NCBI GenBank assembly: GCA_021371965.1 | Contig: JAJFVE010000087.1 | Location: 1 to 41,884 of the forward strand | Direction: 5' to 3' | Length of the DNA: 41,884 bases | Source: Planctomycetaceae bacterium | Lineage (GTDB): Bacteria; Planctomycetota; Phycisphaerae; SM23-33 | In this document: piece after piece, positions 7,964 through 15,393 of the stretch | Layout of the letters: each line of letters starts with the position of its first letter | Position numbering within the stretch: the stretch's first letter is position 1 | The notes under the pieces: generated by a model | What the model saw: the letters and a program-made list of their open reading frames with translations, nothing else | Databases searched by the model: none | What the model was told of the DNA's origin: nothing | Translations under genes and position numbers: made by a program

Positions 7964-9292
7964 TTATGTCTGTGCCACCGGGTAGCTCGCCCCGCCCCAA
8001 GGGTAGACCGCCACGCGCTGCGGACCGCCGCCCAGGAGCACGTCGGCCGCGGCGGCGGCTTCTTCAACCGTGGCGAACATCGAGATTCCCGGGAACTTCA
8101 CGCCCTGCTCGACCAGCGTGGGCGAGACCATGAAGATCGGGTTTCGCTCGATGGTCTGCGTGGCCAGGCGGAGGAACCATGACGAATCACCGGCAATGTG
8201 CGTCACCAGCCGGTCCACCAGCGAGCACAGCGTCGATGGCCCCAGCCACTGCACGACTTTGCGCGTGGCGGCAGGCGATAGAGGCCAGGACATCGTCTTC
8301 ATCTCGCGCAGTCCCTCGGGACATCGCGCCAGGCAGATGATCACGCCGTTGGGGCGAACGGCCCAGCGCGTGTTGGGGATGCACTTGAAGCACTGCCACA
8401 GGTCCACGTCGCGCGGGTGGGCGTTGGTGATCAGCACGTCGGCCGCTCCGTTGGGCACCACGCCGCAGGCCACCGCGCACTGCTTGATGAGCATCGTGTG
8501 CGTGGGCATGGGCGCCCCGGCGGCGATGAACGTCGGCAGGTCGTTGGCATCGAGCAGATATTCCAGGGCGAAGGTCGTTCCGTGGCGCTGGTCGATGAGC
8601 TGTCCGGCGCCGTCGATGGCCGCCCGCATGGCGTTGCGGTCAGGCCCCAGGCCCACGAGCTGGCGCGGCTTGCCGAACGCGCCGAAACGGTGCAGCCCGC
8701 GGACCGTCTTGAGCATCGAACAGCCCGGCAGCAACATTTTGTATCCGCCGCCGAAGCCCGCCTGCAGATGCGGGCTGACTGAAGAGATCAGGATGCGCAG
8801 GTCCGCGTCGGCCACGCCGCGGTCGATCCACAAATCGACGCGCCCCGCGCGCCCGACGCGCACGTACTGCTTGGGATCGTGCCACGGGTTGCACCGCCAC
8901 GCAATGCCCTCGTCAGCGCAAGGGCCGAGTTTTTCCCGCACCTGCGCGGCCGTCATCGGCGGGTGCATCCCGGCTGCGAATACGATCTCGACCTGGCTCT
9001 TGGGGAACTGGGCGTATTCGATCTCGCGGAGCACGACCTGGAGAATTTCACTCAGCGGGCTGTGCCGCGTAAGGTCCTCGACGATGATCGCCACCCGCCC
9101 GCCGCGCCGCGCCGCCAGCAGCCGCCCCAGCGGCAGCCCGGCCACCGGCTGGTGCAGCGCCATGGCGATGCGGTCGCGCCAGTCGTCGCCTGCCGGCTTG
9201 AGTTCCGGCTGGGCGATCTGCTGCACCTTCCAGTGCTCGGGCAGCGAGAAGGCCAGTTGACATTGGCCCCATGGAACCTGTAGCTGCGGCAT
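7964..9292 (-). CDS. LarA-type (nickel-pincer) 2-hydroxyacid racemase homologue
   Basis: This 442-residue protein is a LarA/DUF2088 family member, a family whose type enzyme racemises lactate with a nickel-pincer nucleotide cofactor. Signature parts are present: EDLTRHSP (72-79), GMHPPMT (108-114), NPWHDP (135-140) and SPHLQAGFGGGYKMLLPG (173-190), giving H110, H138, H175 and K185. K185 corresponds to the lysine that holds the cofactor in LarA, and H175 to its catalytic histidine. The cofactor-making genes larB, larC and larE are not in the window. The substrate may be a sugar-derived 2-hydroxyacid rather than lactate. The start ATG (9292) overlaps the stop of the upstream methyltransferase by one base (TGATG), implying translational coupling. 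Much longer open frames upstream only read through the methyltransferase gene out of frame. Confidence 0.88.
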   Translation of the reverse strand: MPQLQVPWGQCQLAFSLPEHWKVQQIAQPELKPAGDDWRDRIAMALHQPVAGLPLGRLLAARRGGRVAIIVEDLTRHSPLSEILQVVLREIEYAQFPKSQVEIVFAAGMHPPMTAAQVREKLGPCADEGIAWRCNPWHDPKQYVRVGRAGRVDLWIDRGVADADLRILISSVSPHLQAGFGGGYKMLLPGCSMLKTVRGLHRFGAFGKPRQLVGLGPDRNAMRAAIDGAGQLIDQRHGTTFALEYLLDANDLPTFIAAGAPMPTHTMLIKQCAVACGVVPNGAADVLITNAHPRDVDLWQCFKCIPNTRWAVRPNGVIICLARCPEGLREMKTMSWPLSPAATRKVVQWLGPSTLCSLVDRLVTHIAGDSSWFLRLATQTIERNPIFMVSPTLVEQGVKFPGISMFATVEEAAAAADVLLGGGPQRVAVYPWGGASYPVAQT

Positions 9293-10149
9293 CAGGGGTT
9301 TCCTTGCCCCGCGGCGGGCGAAAGCTTCTTGCCCACCACAACGGTGTAGACTCTCAGCGGCTCGGTGAAGGCCACATAGTTGCCGAAGCCCGCCTGCGAG
9401 AACAGGCCCTGCAGCTGCTCGGGCGTGCGGTGGATCATGTGCAGCCCGAACACGCGGCGGAAGAAGCGGTCGGTCCCGTGCTGCGTCGAGAGGCTGTTGA
9501 ACACCAGCGCCGAACCGGGGGGCATCAGTTCGGCGACGGCCTTGGCGATGCTGACGATCTGGTCGTCCTGGAGGTACTCGCAGATGCCCATCATCTTGAC
9601 GATGTCGGTGCGGTGGTCGAGCATGTCCTTGACGCTGCACACGTCGCCCTGGATGAACTTCACGCGCTCGCTCAGGCCGTGCTGGGCGGCCATCTGACGC
9701 CCGTGCTCGAAGGCGTCGCCGCTGATGTCGACCAGTGTGGTCTCGCTGGCGGCTTTGGCTTCGCACATGGCGTCCATGATGATCGTGCCGGGCCCGGCCC
9801 CCAGGCACAGTACGTGCGCGGGAGCGTGGCCTGCCTGATCGATCAGGCGCGAAATCAGCCGCGAGGCCAGCCGCCGCCGATTGCGCAGGGCCATTGGGAT
9901 CGTCCCGCCCTTGACCAAAATCTTGTCGATGCCCTTGGGCGGGTTGCCGCTGTAGCTGATGACCATGCTGCGCCACCCGCCAGGGTCCGCCCAGTTCGAG
10001 GCCGCAACGTCGCTCTTGGTCCACTTCAGCAGCCCACGAAGCAGCTTGGCGGGCAAATAATTGCCCACTGGGTTCACCAGCAATGCCTTGAGCGTGCGCG
10101 TCAACAGCCCCTGCCGCTCGAACCGGATGTCCGCAGCCCATGATTCCAA
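9292..10149 (-). CDS. Class I SAM-dependent methyltransferase
   Basis: This is a Rossmann-fold methyltransferase of about 285 residues. The SAM-binding motif is VLCLGAGPGTI (about 113-123), followed by TLVDISGDAFEHG (acidic loop) and KFIQGDV. The N-terminal 100 residues are helical and basic and have no recognised domain. I choose the TTG at 10149 because AAAGGA lies 6 bases upstream and a TATAAT box sits at 10181-10186. The in-frame ATG candidates at 10200 and 10182 fall at or upstream of that box. The start remains open to doubt. It is translationally coupled to the LarA-like gene. The substrate is unknown. Confidence 0.83.
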   Translation of the reverse strand: MESWAADIRFERQGLLTRTLKALLVNPVGNYLPAKLLRGLLKWTKSDVAASNWADPGGWRSMVISYSGNPPKGIDKILVKGGTIPMALRNRRRLASRLISRLIDQAGHAPAHVLCLGAGPGTIIMDAMCEAKAASETTLVDISGDAFEHGRQMAAQHGLSERVKFIQGDVCSVKDMLDHRTDIVKMMGICEYLQDDQIVSIAKAVAELMPPGSALVFNSLSTQHGTDRFFRRVFGLHMIHRTPEQLQGLFSQAGFGNYVAFTEPLRVYTVVVGKKLSPAAGQGNP

Positions 10150-10180
10150 GTGATATCCTTTCAGGTGGAATGCGGTTGGC

Positions 10181-10186
10181 ATTATA
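10181..10186 (-). promoter_or_regulatory. -10 box of the methyltransferase-LarA unit
   Basis: TATAAT on the minus strand, directly followed by GC, stands about 31 bases before the TTG start at 10149. No good -35 hexamer is visible at 16-18 bases. It is the main reason to reject the longer methyltransferase start. Confidence 0.45.
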
Positions 10187-10277
10187 CCGCATGGTGGCAC
10201 AGGCTTTCCAGCTTATGCTGGGGCGCTGGGCATGGGCGTCCCCAAGGGACAGGTCTCGCCCATGCTCTTGCTGTGTG

Positions 10278-10350
10278 GCACGGGCGTCTCGCCCGTGCAT
10301 CCCCGACCTGACCCTGACGATCAGGAACACGCACAACGGAGTTGTGCGTG
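10278..10350. repeat. Palindromes in the divergent methyltransferase spacer
   Basis: The 236-base gap between the divergent methyltransferase genes contains GCACGGGC-GTCTC-GCCCGTGC (10278-10298), a copy of the dispersed palindrome family. It also holds a perfect 10-bp hairpin CACGCACAAC-GGA-GTTGTGCGTG (10328-10350). A looser GGCATGGGCG/CGCCCATGC pair lies just before them (about 10228-10265). Confidence 0.8.
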
Positions 10351-10385
10351 GCACCCGTCGGATCGCCTATGCTACACTACCGCCC

Positions 10386-11234
10386 ATGAGCTACGAATGC
10401 TGCATATGCAACGCCGCCGCCAGCGATCCACAGATTGCCCTGGTGCATTCCAACGTGCGAGCCTTTGCGGCCGAGGCGTTTGCCGTCTGGCGATGCCCCT
10501 CGTGCAGGAGCATCCACAGCCGCGATGAGGCGGATCTGGCCCCCTACTACGCCAAGTACCCGTTCTTCAAACAGCAGCTCAACGGCCTCCTGCGGGCGGG
10601 CTACCGCCGGCTGACGCGGCGCCTGCGCCGGGCGGGGCTGGCCGTGGGACAGAGCGTCATCGACTACGGCTGCGGCAGCGGGCTGCTGGTGCAGTACCTC
10701 AACGAGCAGGGATTCAACGCCATCGGTTACGACCCCTACTCGGCCGCGCACGGCGATAAATCCTGCCTTGAACGGCGATACGACATGGTGATCGCCCAGG
10801 ACGTGATCGAGCACGCCGCCGACCCGCGCGCCGTGCTGGCCACGCTGGACTCACTCGCCGCGCCCGGCGCCGCCATCGCCATCGGCACGCCCAACGCCTC
10901 GGGCATCGACCTGTCGCGCCCGGCCAAGTTCATCCACCCGCTGCACCAGCCGTATCACCGGCACATCCTGTCGATCGAGGCTCTGCGCAATGCGGGCCAG
11001 TCATTGGGCTGGCAACTGGAACGCTACTACCCCACGCCATACACAAACATGCCGGTGCTCTCGCTGCCGTTCCTGCATCATTACATGCGGCAGTTCGACG
11101 GCACCATCGACACCCTCTTCGACATGCCCCTGGCCAGCGCGAAGCTGTGGCTTAATCCCAAGACGTACGCCCTGCTGGCCGCTGGTTACTTTCTCTGCGA
11201 CGATGCGGATGTGGTTGCCATCTTTCGTAAGTGA
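10386..11234 (+). CDS. SAM-dependent methyltransferase with zinc-ribbon-like N-terminus
   Basis: This 282-residue protein starts with a four-cysteine module (C5, C8, C37, C40; CCIC ... CPSC) that probably binds zinc, followed by a class I methyltransferase core: VIDYGCGSGLLVQYL (91-105), IGYDPYS and IAQDVIEHAADP. This arrangement is typical of methyltransferases in polysaccharide or cell-surface sugar modification (Methyltransf_23-like with a C-terminal helper region). The frame can be extended upstream to 10140, but that part only translates palindromic repeats. The ATG at 10386 (MSYECCICNAA) begins the recognisable fold. No convincing ribosome-binding site precedes it. It is transcribed divergently from the other methyltransferase. 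Confidence 0.85.
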   Translation: MSYECCICNAAASDPQIALVHSNVRAFAAEAFAVWRCPSCRSIHSRDEADLAPYYAKYPFFKQQLNGLLRAGYRRLTRRLRRAGLAVGQSVIDYGCGSGLLVQYLNEQGFNAIGYDPYSAAHGDKSCLERRYDMVIAQDVIEHAADPRAVLATLDSLAAPGAAIAIGTPNASGIDLSRPAKFIHPLHQPYHRHILSIEALRNAGQSLGWQLERYYPTPYTNMPVLSLPFLHHYMRQFDGTIDTLFDMPLASAKLWLNPKTYALLAAGYFLCDDADVVAIFRK

Positions 11235-11259
11235 AGACTTCGTGGTCGGGGAGGGAAAC

Positions 11260-11381
11260 AACCGACGACGAGGACGAGGACGACGACGAGTACGGTAGAA
11301 ACTCGTTCAGCGTTGCACGTTAGCGGTCGAGCTCCCAACATGCGAAGAAGAGTATTATCGTCCTCGTCCTCGTCGTCGGTT
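11260..11381. repeat. Long inverted repeat with GACGAGGAC-rich arms
   Basis: Perfect 24-base arms (11260-11283 and 11358-11381) enclose a 74-base loop. The arms are built from CGACGACGAGGACGAGG-type triplet sequence and its complement. The element fills the gap between the plus-strand methyltransferase and the minus-strand dehydrogenase stop, where it could end transcription from both sides, although no T-run follows directly. No gene is visible in the loop. Confidence 0.85.
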
Positions 11382-11393
11382 TCTTCTTCTCCC

Positions 11394-12869
11394 CTACTCT
11401 TCCGGATAGAACCGCTCCGTAACGATCTTATCGTCTGTAAAGAAGTTGATGATCGCCTTGCCCTGTGCCTTGATGTCGGCCCACTGCGAGGCTTTCATGC
11501 CGCCGAAGGGCAGGTAGGCAACCGGGGCGGGAATGCCCACGTTCACGCCGATCATCCCGCACTCGGCCTCGAGCTTGAACTTGCGGGCCCAGTAACCGTT
11601 TTGCGTATAGATCGATGCGCCGTTGCCGTACTCGTGGCGATTGATGATGGCGATGGCCTCGTCGAGGCTGGCGGCCTTCATCAGCACCACCACCGGGCCG
11701 AAGATCTCCGTCTTGTGGATCTCCATGCCTTCCCTGACGTCGGTGAAGACCGTCGGGCCGACGAAGTGCCCCTTCTCGCAGCCGGGGATCGTGATCTTGC
11801 GGCCGTCGAGGGCCAGCGTCGCGCCCTCGGCCACCCCTTTGTCGATCATCTTGAGGATGAACTGCCGTGCCTTCTCCGAAATCACCGGGCCCATGAGCAT
11901 CTGCTCGTCGGCCACCTTGGGATCCAGCGGATCGGCCACGACCACGTCGCGCGAAGCCTTGACGAACTCCCTGCAGACGGTGCGGTAGTTCTCTTCGCCC
12001 ACGGCCACGATCGCCGACGACGCCATGCATCGCTGCCCCGCGCAGCCGTAGCATGAGCTGACCATGTTGCGGATCATGTCGTCGAGCTTGGCGTCGGGCA
12101 TGGCCACCAGATGGTTCTTGGCCGCGCCCATCGCCTGGAAGCGCTTGTTGTTCCTGGCGCACGTTTCGGCGACGACCTTGCACGTGGGCGTCGAGCCCAC
12201 CAGCGAGACGCCAACGACCTTGGGGTGCTCCATGAACGCGTCGGCCACGGCCTTGTCGCCGTTGACGAGGTTGAACACGCCCGCCGGCAGGCCGATCTGG
12301 TCGATGAGGCCGGCGATGAACTGCATCGTCATGGGCACCTGCTTGGAGGCCTTGACAACGTACGTATTACCGGTGGCGATGGCGTAGGGGATGAACCAGA
12401 ACGGCACCATGCCGGGGAAGTTGAACGGAGCGATCATCGCGAACACGCCCAGCGGCAGGCGCAGCACCTCGCCGTCGATGCCGAACGACGAGCCGACGAG
12501 CTTGTCGCCCTGCTGCAGCACCGGCATGCCGCAGGCGACCTCGCAATTCTCGAAGACGCGTTTCATCTCGGCCCGGGCGTCGGGCAGGCTCTTGCCCATC
12601 TCCTCGACGAGGATGCGGGCGATGGTCTCTTCGTTCTTGCGCAGCAGTTCGACGAGCATGTACAGCGGCTGCACGCGCCGCGAGACCGGCGTGTGGCGCC
12701 ACGTCTTGAACGCCTCAGCCGCCGCGTCGATGGCGCGATAGACTTCAGCCTTGGTCGAAAGCGGCGTGCGGGCGATGACCGCCCCGGTGCTGGGATTCTC
12801 GACGTCAATGTAGCCGGTATTCTCGGCATCGACCCACTTGCCGTTGATGTAGTTCTTGACGATCTTCAA
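11394..12869 (-). CDS. mmsA: CoA-acylating (methyl)malonate-semialdehyde dehydrogenase
   Basis: This 491-residue aldehyde dehydrogenase belongs to the MmsA/IolA branch, which converts methylmalonate or malonate semialdehyde to propionyl- or acetyl-CoA with NAD. Evidence is the oxyanion asparagine in APFNFPG (N150), the AAKNHLV segment (249-255; this branch has AKNH where other aldehyde dehydrogenases have the catalytic glutamate region), and the nucleophile C281 in GCAGQRCMAS. E-I-F-G-P-V-V and PFGGMK are also present. The start is a TTG at 12869 with AAAGGCAGG upstream, giving MKIVKNYINGKWV, the usual N-terminus. The role could be valine, beta-alanine or inositol breakdown. No iol or val genes are nearby, so the pathway is undecided. 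Confidence 0.93.
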   Translation of the reverse strand: MKIVKNYINGKWVDAENTGYIDVENPSTGAVIARTPLSTKAEVYRAIDAAAEAFKTWRHTPVSRRVQPLYMLVELLRKNEETIARILVEEMGKSLPDARAEMKRVFENCEVACGMPVLQQGDKLVGSSFGIDGEVLRLPLGVFAMIAPFNFPGMVPFWFIPYAIATGNTYVVKASKQVPMTMQFIAGLIDQIGLPAGVFNLVNGDKAVADAFMEHPKVVGVSLVGSTPTCKVVAETCARNNKRFQAMGAAKNHLVAMPDAKLDDMIRNMVSSCYGCAGQRCMASSAIVAVGEENYRTVCREFVKASRDVVVADPLDPKVADEQMLMGPVISEKARQFILKMIDKGVAEGATLALDGRKITIPGCEKGHFVGPTVFTDVREGMEIHKTEIFGPVVVLMKAASLDEAIAIINRHEYGNGASIYTQNGYWARKFKLEAECGMIGVNVGIPAPVAYLPFGGMKASQWADIKAQGKAIINFFTDDKIVTERFYPEE

Positions 12870-12987
12870 GTTGTGCCTGCCTTTCGGGGAAGCTGATCGT
12901 AGCAGGAACGCGCGAGATTTCCAAATGCCCGATGGCGAAGAATTGTGGATTGGGCCTGAACATCCGTGCCGTCTGTTCCGATAGGCT

Positions 12988-12993
12988 TATAAT
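12988..12993 (+). promoter_or_regulatory. -10 box before the phosphatase-like gene
   Basis: TATAAT lies 61 bases before the ATG at 13055. The -35 position has no clear hexamer. The 185-base gap around it holds no other feature except the ribosome-binding site AAAGGAAA at 13043-13050. Confidence 0.4.
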
Positions 12994-13054
12994 TGCAGCG
13001 CCCTTTTCAGCCTCGCGGTGTTACATCTTCCAGAAGTCCCTGAAAGGAAACGTC

Positions 13055-14041
13055 ATGAGAATCGCCGCCTTGTGTGTCGCGTTGGCCGCTTTGCTGGGAA
13101 TGATCTCGCTGCTTGCCTCTGACACGATTTCGGCCGCGCCGGCCTCGGGCGCCAAGAGTAAGCACGTGCTGGTGATCGGCATCGACGGGTGCATGCCCGA
13201 CGCGGTGCAGGCCGCCAAGGCGCCGAACATCAAAGCTCTCGCCGCGGCCGGGACCGTCACCTGGGACGGCTTCAGCGGCGGCGTGCTGGGCACGCCCTCG
13301 CGGCAGAACACCAAGAGCATGCCCTCGTGGAACAGCGTGCTCATGGGCGTCTGGTGCGACAAACACCTGTCGATCTCCTACCGCAAGTGGAAGCCCAACC
13401 ACGCCGCGTACCCCAACATGTTTCAGCGCCTCAAGGCCGCCAAGCCAGATGCCAGGAGCGCCTCGATCGTCACCTGGAAAGAAATCAACGTCGACTATCG
13501 CATGACACCCGGGGCGGACTATCAGGCCAACGGCAAGGACGACGACGCGACGACCGCCCTGGCCGTCAAACACCTGACGGAAACGAACCCCGACCTGGTG
13601 TTCATCCAGCTCGACCAGGTCGACGGCGCCGGCGAAGGCAACGGCTTCTCGCCCAAGAGCCCCAAGTATATGGAAGCCGTCGAGAAGGCCGACACCCAGG
13701 TCGGTCAACTCGTCGAGGCCGTCAAGAAACGCAAGACCTACGCCAACGAAGAGTGGCTGATCATCCTGGTGACCGATCACGGCGGAACGTACCGCGTGAA
13801 CAAGGATCCCAAGACCGGCAAGGAAGTGATTAACGGCTCTCACGGCAGCGATACGCCGGAGGAACGCAAGATCTTCGTGATCGTCAGCGGCGAAGCGGCC
13901 AAGAAGCAGGTCGTCTCCCCCGGCCCGGGCCTGACCGTGGTGGCCCCCACCGCGCTGCACTTCCTGGGCGCCGAATACAAGCCCGAGTGGAAACTCGACG
14001 GCGAACCCTTCGGCCTCAAGGACTACACGCCGGCGAAATAA
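13055..14041 (+). CDS. Exported alkaline phosphatase superfamily hydrolase
   Basis: This 328-residue protein has an N-terminal signal peptide (about residues 1-28, MRIAALCVALAALLGM followed by AxA-like sites), so it acts outside the cytoplasm. The body matches type I phosphodiesterase/nucleotide pyrophosphatase-like members of the alkaline phosphatase superfamily. D44 is in VIGIDGC, a putative nucleophile S88 is in KSMPSWNSVLMG, D187 is in QLDQVDG, D241-H242 are in TDHGG, and H263 is in GSHGSD. One expected metal histidine after D187 appears to be Glu194 (GAGEGNGF, where relatives often have GAGH). This may change metal binding or activity. The ATG at 13055 is preceded by AAAGGAAA. The gene ends in a hairpin shared with the convergent fucosidase. 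Confidence 0.85.
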   Translation: MRIAALCVALAALLGMISLLASDTISAAPASGAKSKHVLVIGIDGCMPDAVQAAKAPNIKALAAAGTVTWDGFSGGVLGTPSRQNTKSMPSWNSVLMGVWCDKHLSISYRKWKPNHAAYPNMFQRLKAAKPDARSASIVTWKEINVDYRMTPGADYQANGKDDDATTALAVKHLTETNPDLVFIQLDQVDGAGEGNGFSPKSPKYMEAVEKADTQVGQLVEAVKKRKTYANEEWLIILVTDHGGTYRVNKDPKTGKEVINGSHGSDTPEERKIFVIVSGEAAKKQVVSPGPGLTVVAPTALHFLGAEYKPEWKLDGEPFGLKDYTPAK

Positions 14042-14045
14042 TATA

Positions 14046-14073
14046 GAGTGCGGCAGCTAAGGTTGCCGCACTC
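14046..14073. terminator. Bidirectional hairpin between convergent genes
   Basis: GAGTGCGGCA and TGCCGCACTC form a perfect 10-bp stem with an 8-base loop, flanked by AT-rich ends (ATATA and ATATTA). It separates the plus-strand phosphatase-like gene from the minus-strand fucosidase. It is nearly the reverse complement of the hairpin at 6641-6671. Confidence 0.65.
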
Positions 14074-14077
14074 CATA

Positions 14078-15295
14078 TTACGCCCGCCCCATACCTAGCT
14101 CCTGGTGCGGGTAGGTGGCGCACTCGAGCTTGATCACCGTGATGTGCACGTTCTTGTCGGGGTTCGACGCCGGCATGCCGTAGAGCGTCACGCGGTCGCC
14201 TATCTGCTTGAACTTCACCGGCCTCCCGCTGGCGAGAATGCTCGCGCGCTTGACCTTGGCTTGGAACCCCGCAATCACCGTCTCGGGGCCGATCCAGCGG
14301 TCGATCCAGTAATACGCCGTGTTGCCCTGCCGCGTCCAGTGGCCGATCATCGTCCAGTCAAGATAGCGTTTCTGGTCGCGCACGCGCCGGCCGTAAACGG
14401 CCTCGCCGTTTCTCGCAAGCCACTTTCCAATCGGCAGCAGCATCTTGTACGCACCCTCCGGCATCGAGCCGTCGGGCTTGGGGCCGATGTTCAGCAGCAG
14501 ATTGCCGCCGTGCAGCGTCGCGTGGCGAATCATGTCCAGCACCTTGCGACTGGTGAGCCAGTCTTCCGGCTGGCCGTAGTCAACATAGCCCCATTCGGCG
14601 TTGGTCTTCATGCACGCTTCCCACGCCTGGCCGTCCTTGGGGTCCATGTTCATTTCGGTGGTGGCAAAGTCCTGCGGCACGAGCGAGCGGTCGTTGATCA
14701 GGATGTCCGGCTGCAGGCGTCGCACCATTCGGTTGAACGTGCCGGCCTCGATGCGATCGGGCGCCATCAGCGGCCAGGGGCAGTCGTACCACATGATGTC
14801 GATCTTGCCGTAGTTGGTCATCAGTTCGCGGATGCACCCGCGCGAGTAGTCGAGGAATCGTTTGCGGGCGGCTTCGTCGTGCTCGCAGATCTCGCCATCG
14901 GGATGATGCCAGTCCATGAAGCAGTAGTAAAAGCCGATGCGCAACCCTTCGGCCCGGCAGGCGTCGACATACTCGGCGACCAGGTCGCGCCCGGGCCCGC
15001 GGCGGGCAGCGTTGTAGTCGGACATCTTCGAGTTCCAGAGCAAAAAGCCCTCGGCGTGCTTGGCTGTCAGGACCATGTACTTCATCCCCGCGCGCTTCGC
15101 CAGCCGCGCGCACTCGCATGCCCAGCCGCGCTTGGGCTTCCACTGGTCAGCCAGGGCCTCGTATTCCTCATGCGGGATCTTCTCGCGATTGAGCACCCAC
15201 TCGCCCCGCCCCAGCAGCGAGTACAGCCCAAAGTGCATGAACATGCCAAAGCGGGAATCGCGGAACCAGGCGAGGCGTTCATCCTTCTTATTCAT
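14078..15295 (-). CDS. Alpha-L-fucosidase, GH29 family (second copy)
   Basis: This 405-residue GH29 enzyme is a paralogue of the one at 3920-5200. The same blocks occur: GMFMHFGLYS (17-26), YMVLTAKHAEGFLLWN (73-88), GFYYCFMDWHHPDGE (121-135) and KIDIMWYD with the expected nucleophile D171. The region that may carry the acid/base reads FATTEMNMD rather than FSTPEG in the first copy, which hints at a different substrate preference. GGNLLLNIGPKPDGSMPEG is also shared. There is no signal peptide. It is the last gene in a run of eight minus-strand genes that starts at 26811, and it is separated from the upstream DUF3604 gene by a repeat-filled 96-base gap. Confidence 0.93.
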   Translation of the reverse strand: MNKKDERLAWFRDSRFGMFMHFGLYSLLGRGEWVLNREKIPHEEYEALADQWKPKRGWACECARLAKRAGMKYMVLTAKHAEGFLLWNSKMSDYNAARRGPGRDLVAEYVDACRAEGLRIGFYYCFMDWHHPDGEICEHDEAARKRFLDYSRGCIRELMTNYGKIDIMWYDCPWPLMAPDRIEAGTFNRMVRRLQPDILINDRSLVPQDFATTEMNMDPKDGQAWEACMKTNAEWGYVDYGQPEDWLTSRKVLDMIRHATLHGGNLLLNIGPKPDGSMPEGAYKMLLPIGKWLARNGEAVYGRRVRDQKRYLDWTMIGHWTRQGNTAYYWIDRWIGPETVIAGFQAKVKRASILASGRPVKFKQIGDRVTLYGMPASNPDKNVHITVIKLECATYPHQELGMGRA

Positions 15296-15318
15296 AGTGC
15301 GAACTTCCGCATAGGTGT

Positions 15319-15393
15319 CAGCTCTCAGCTATCAGCAGGAGACTCCCAAGCTGTAACTGATAGCTGACAGCTGAAAGCTGATAGCTGATAGCT
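15319..15393. repeat. AGCTGATAGCTGA-type repeats, second locus
   Basis: The gap between the fucosidase start and the DUF3604 stop holds TCAGCTCTCAGCTATCAG on one side and an array of CTGATAGCTGACAGCTGA units on the other. The two sides are reverse complements, so they can form a long hairpin. The family is the same as at 5213-5376. Both loci touch a GH29 gene. Confidence 0.75.

Noticed and set aside
7964..10354. A 796-codon minus-strand open frame covering the LarA-like gene and everything upstream
   Set aside because: Only the part from 9292 down matches a protein family. The upstream part is the methyltransferase gene read in another frame and then palindromic repeats; the real LarA start is coupled to the methyltransferase stop.
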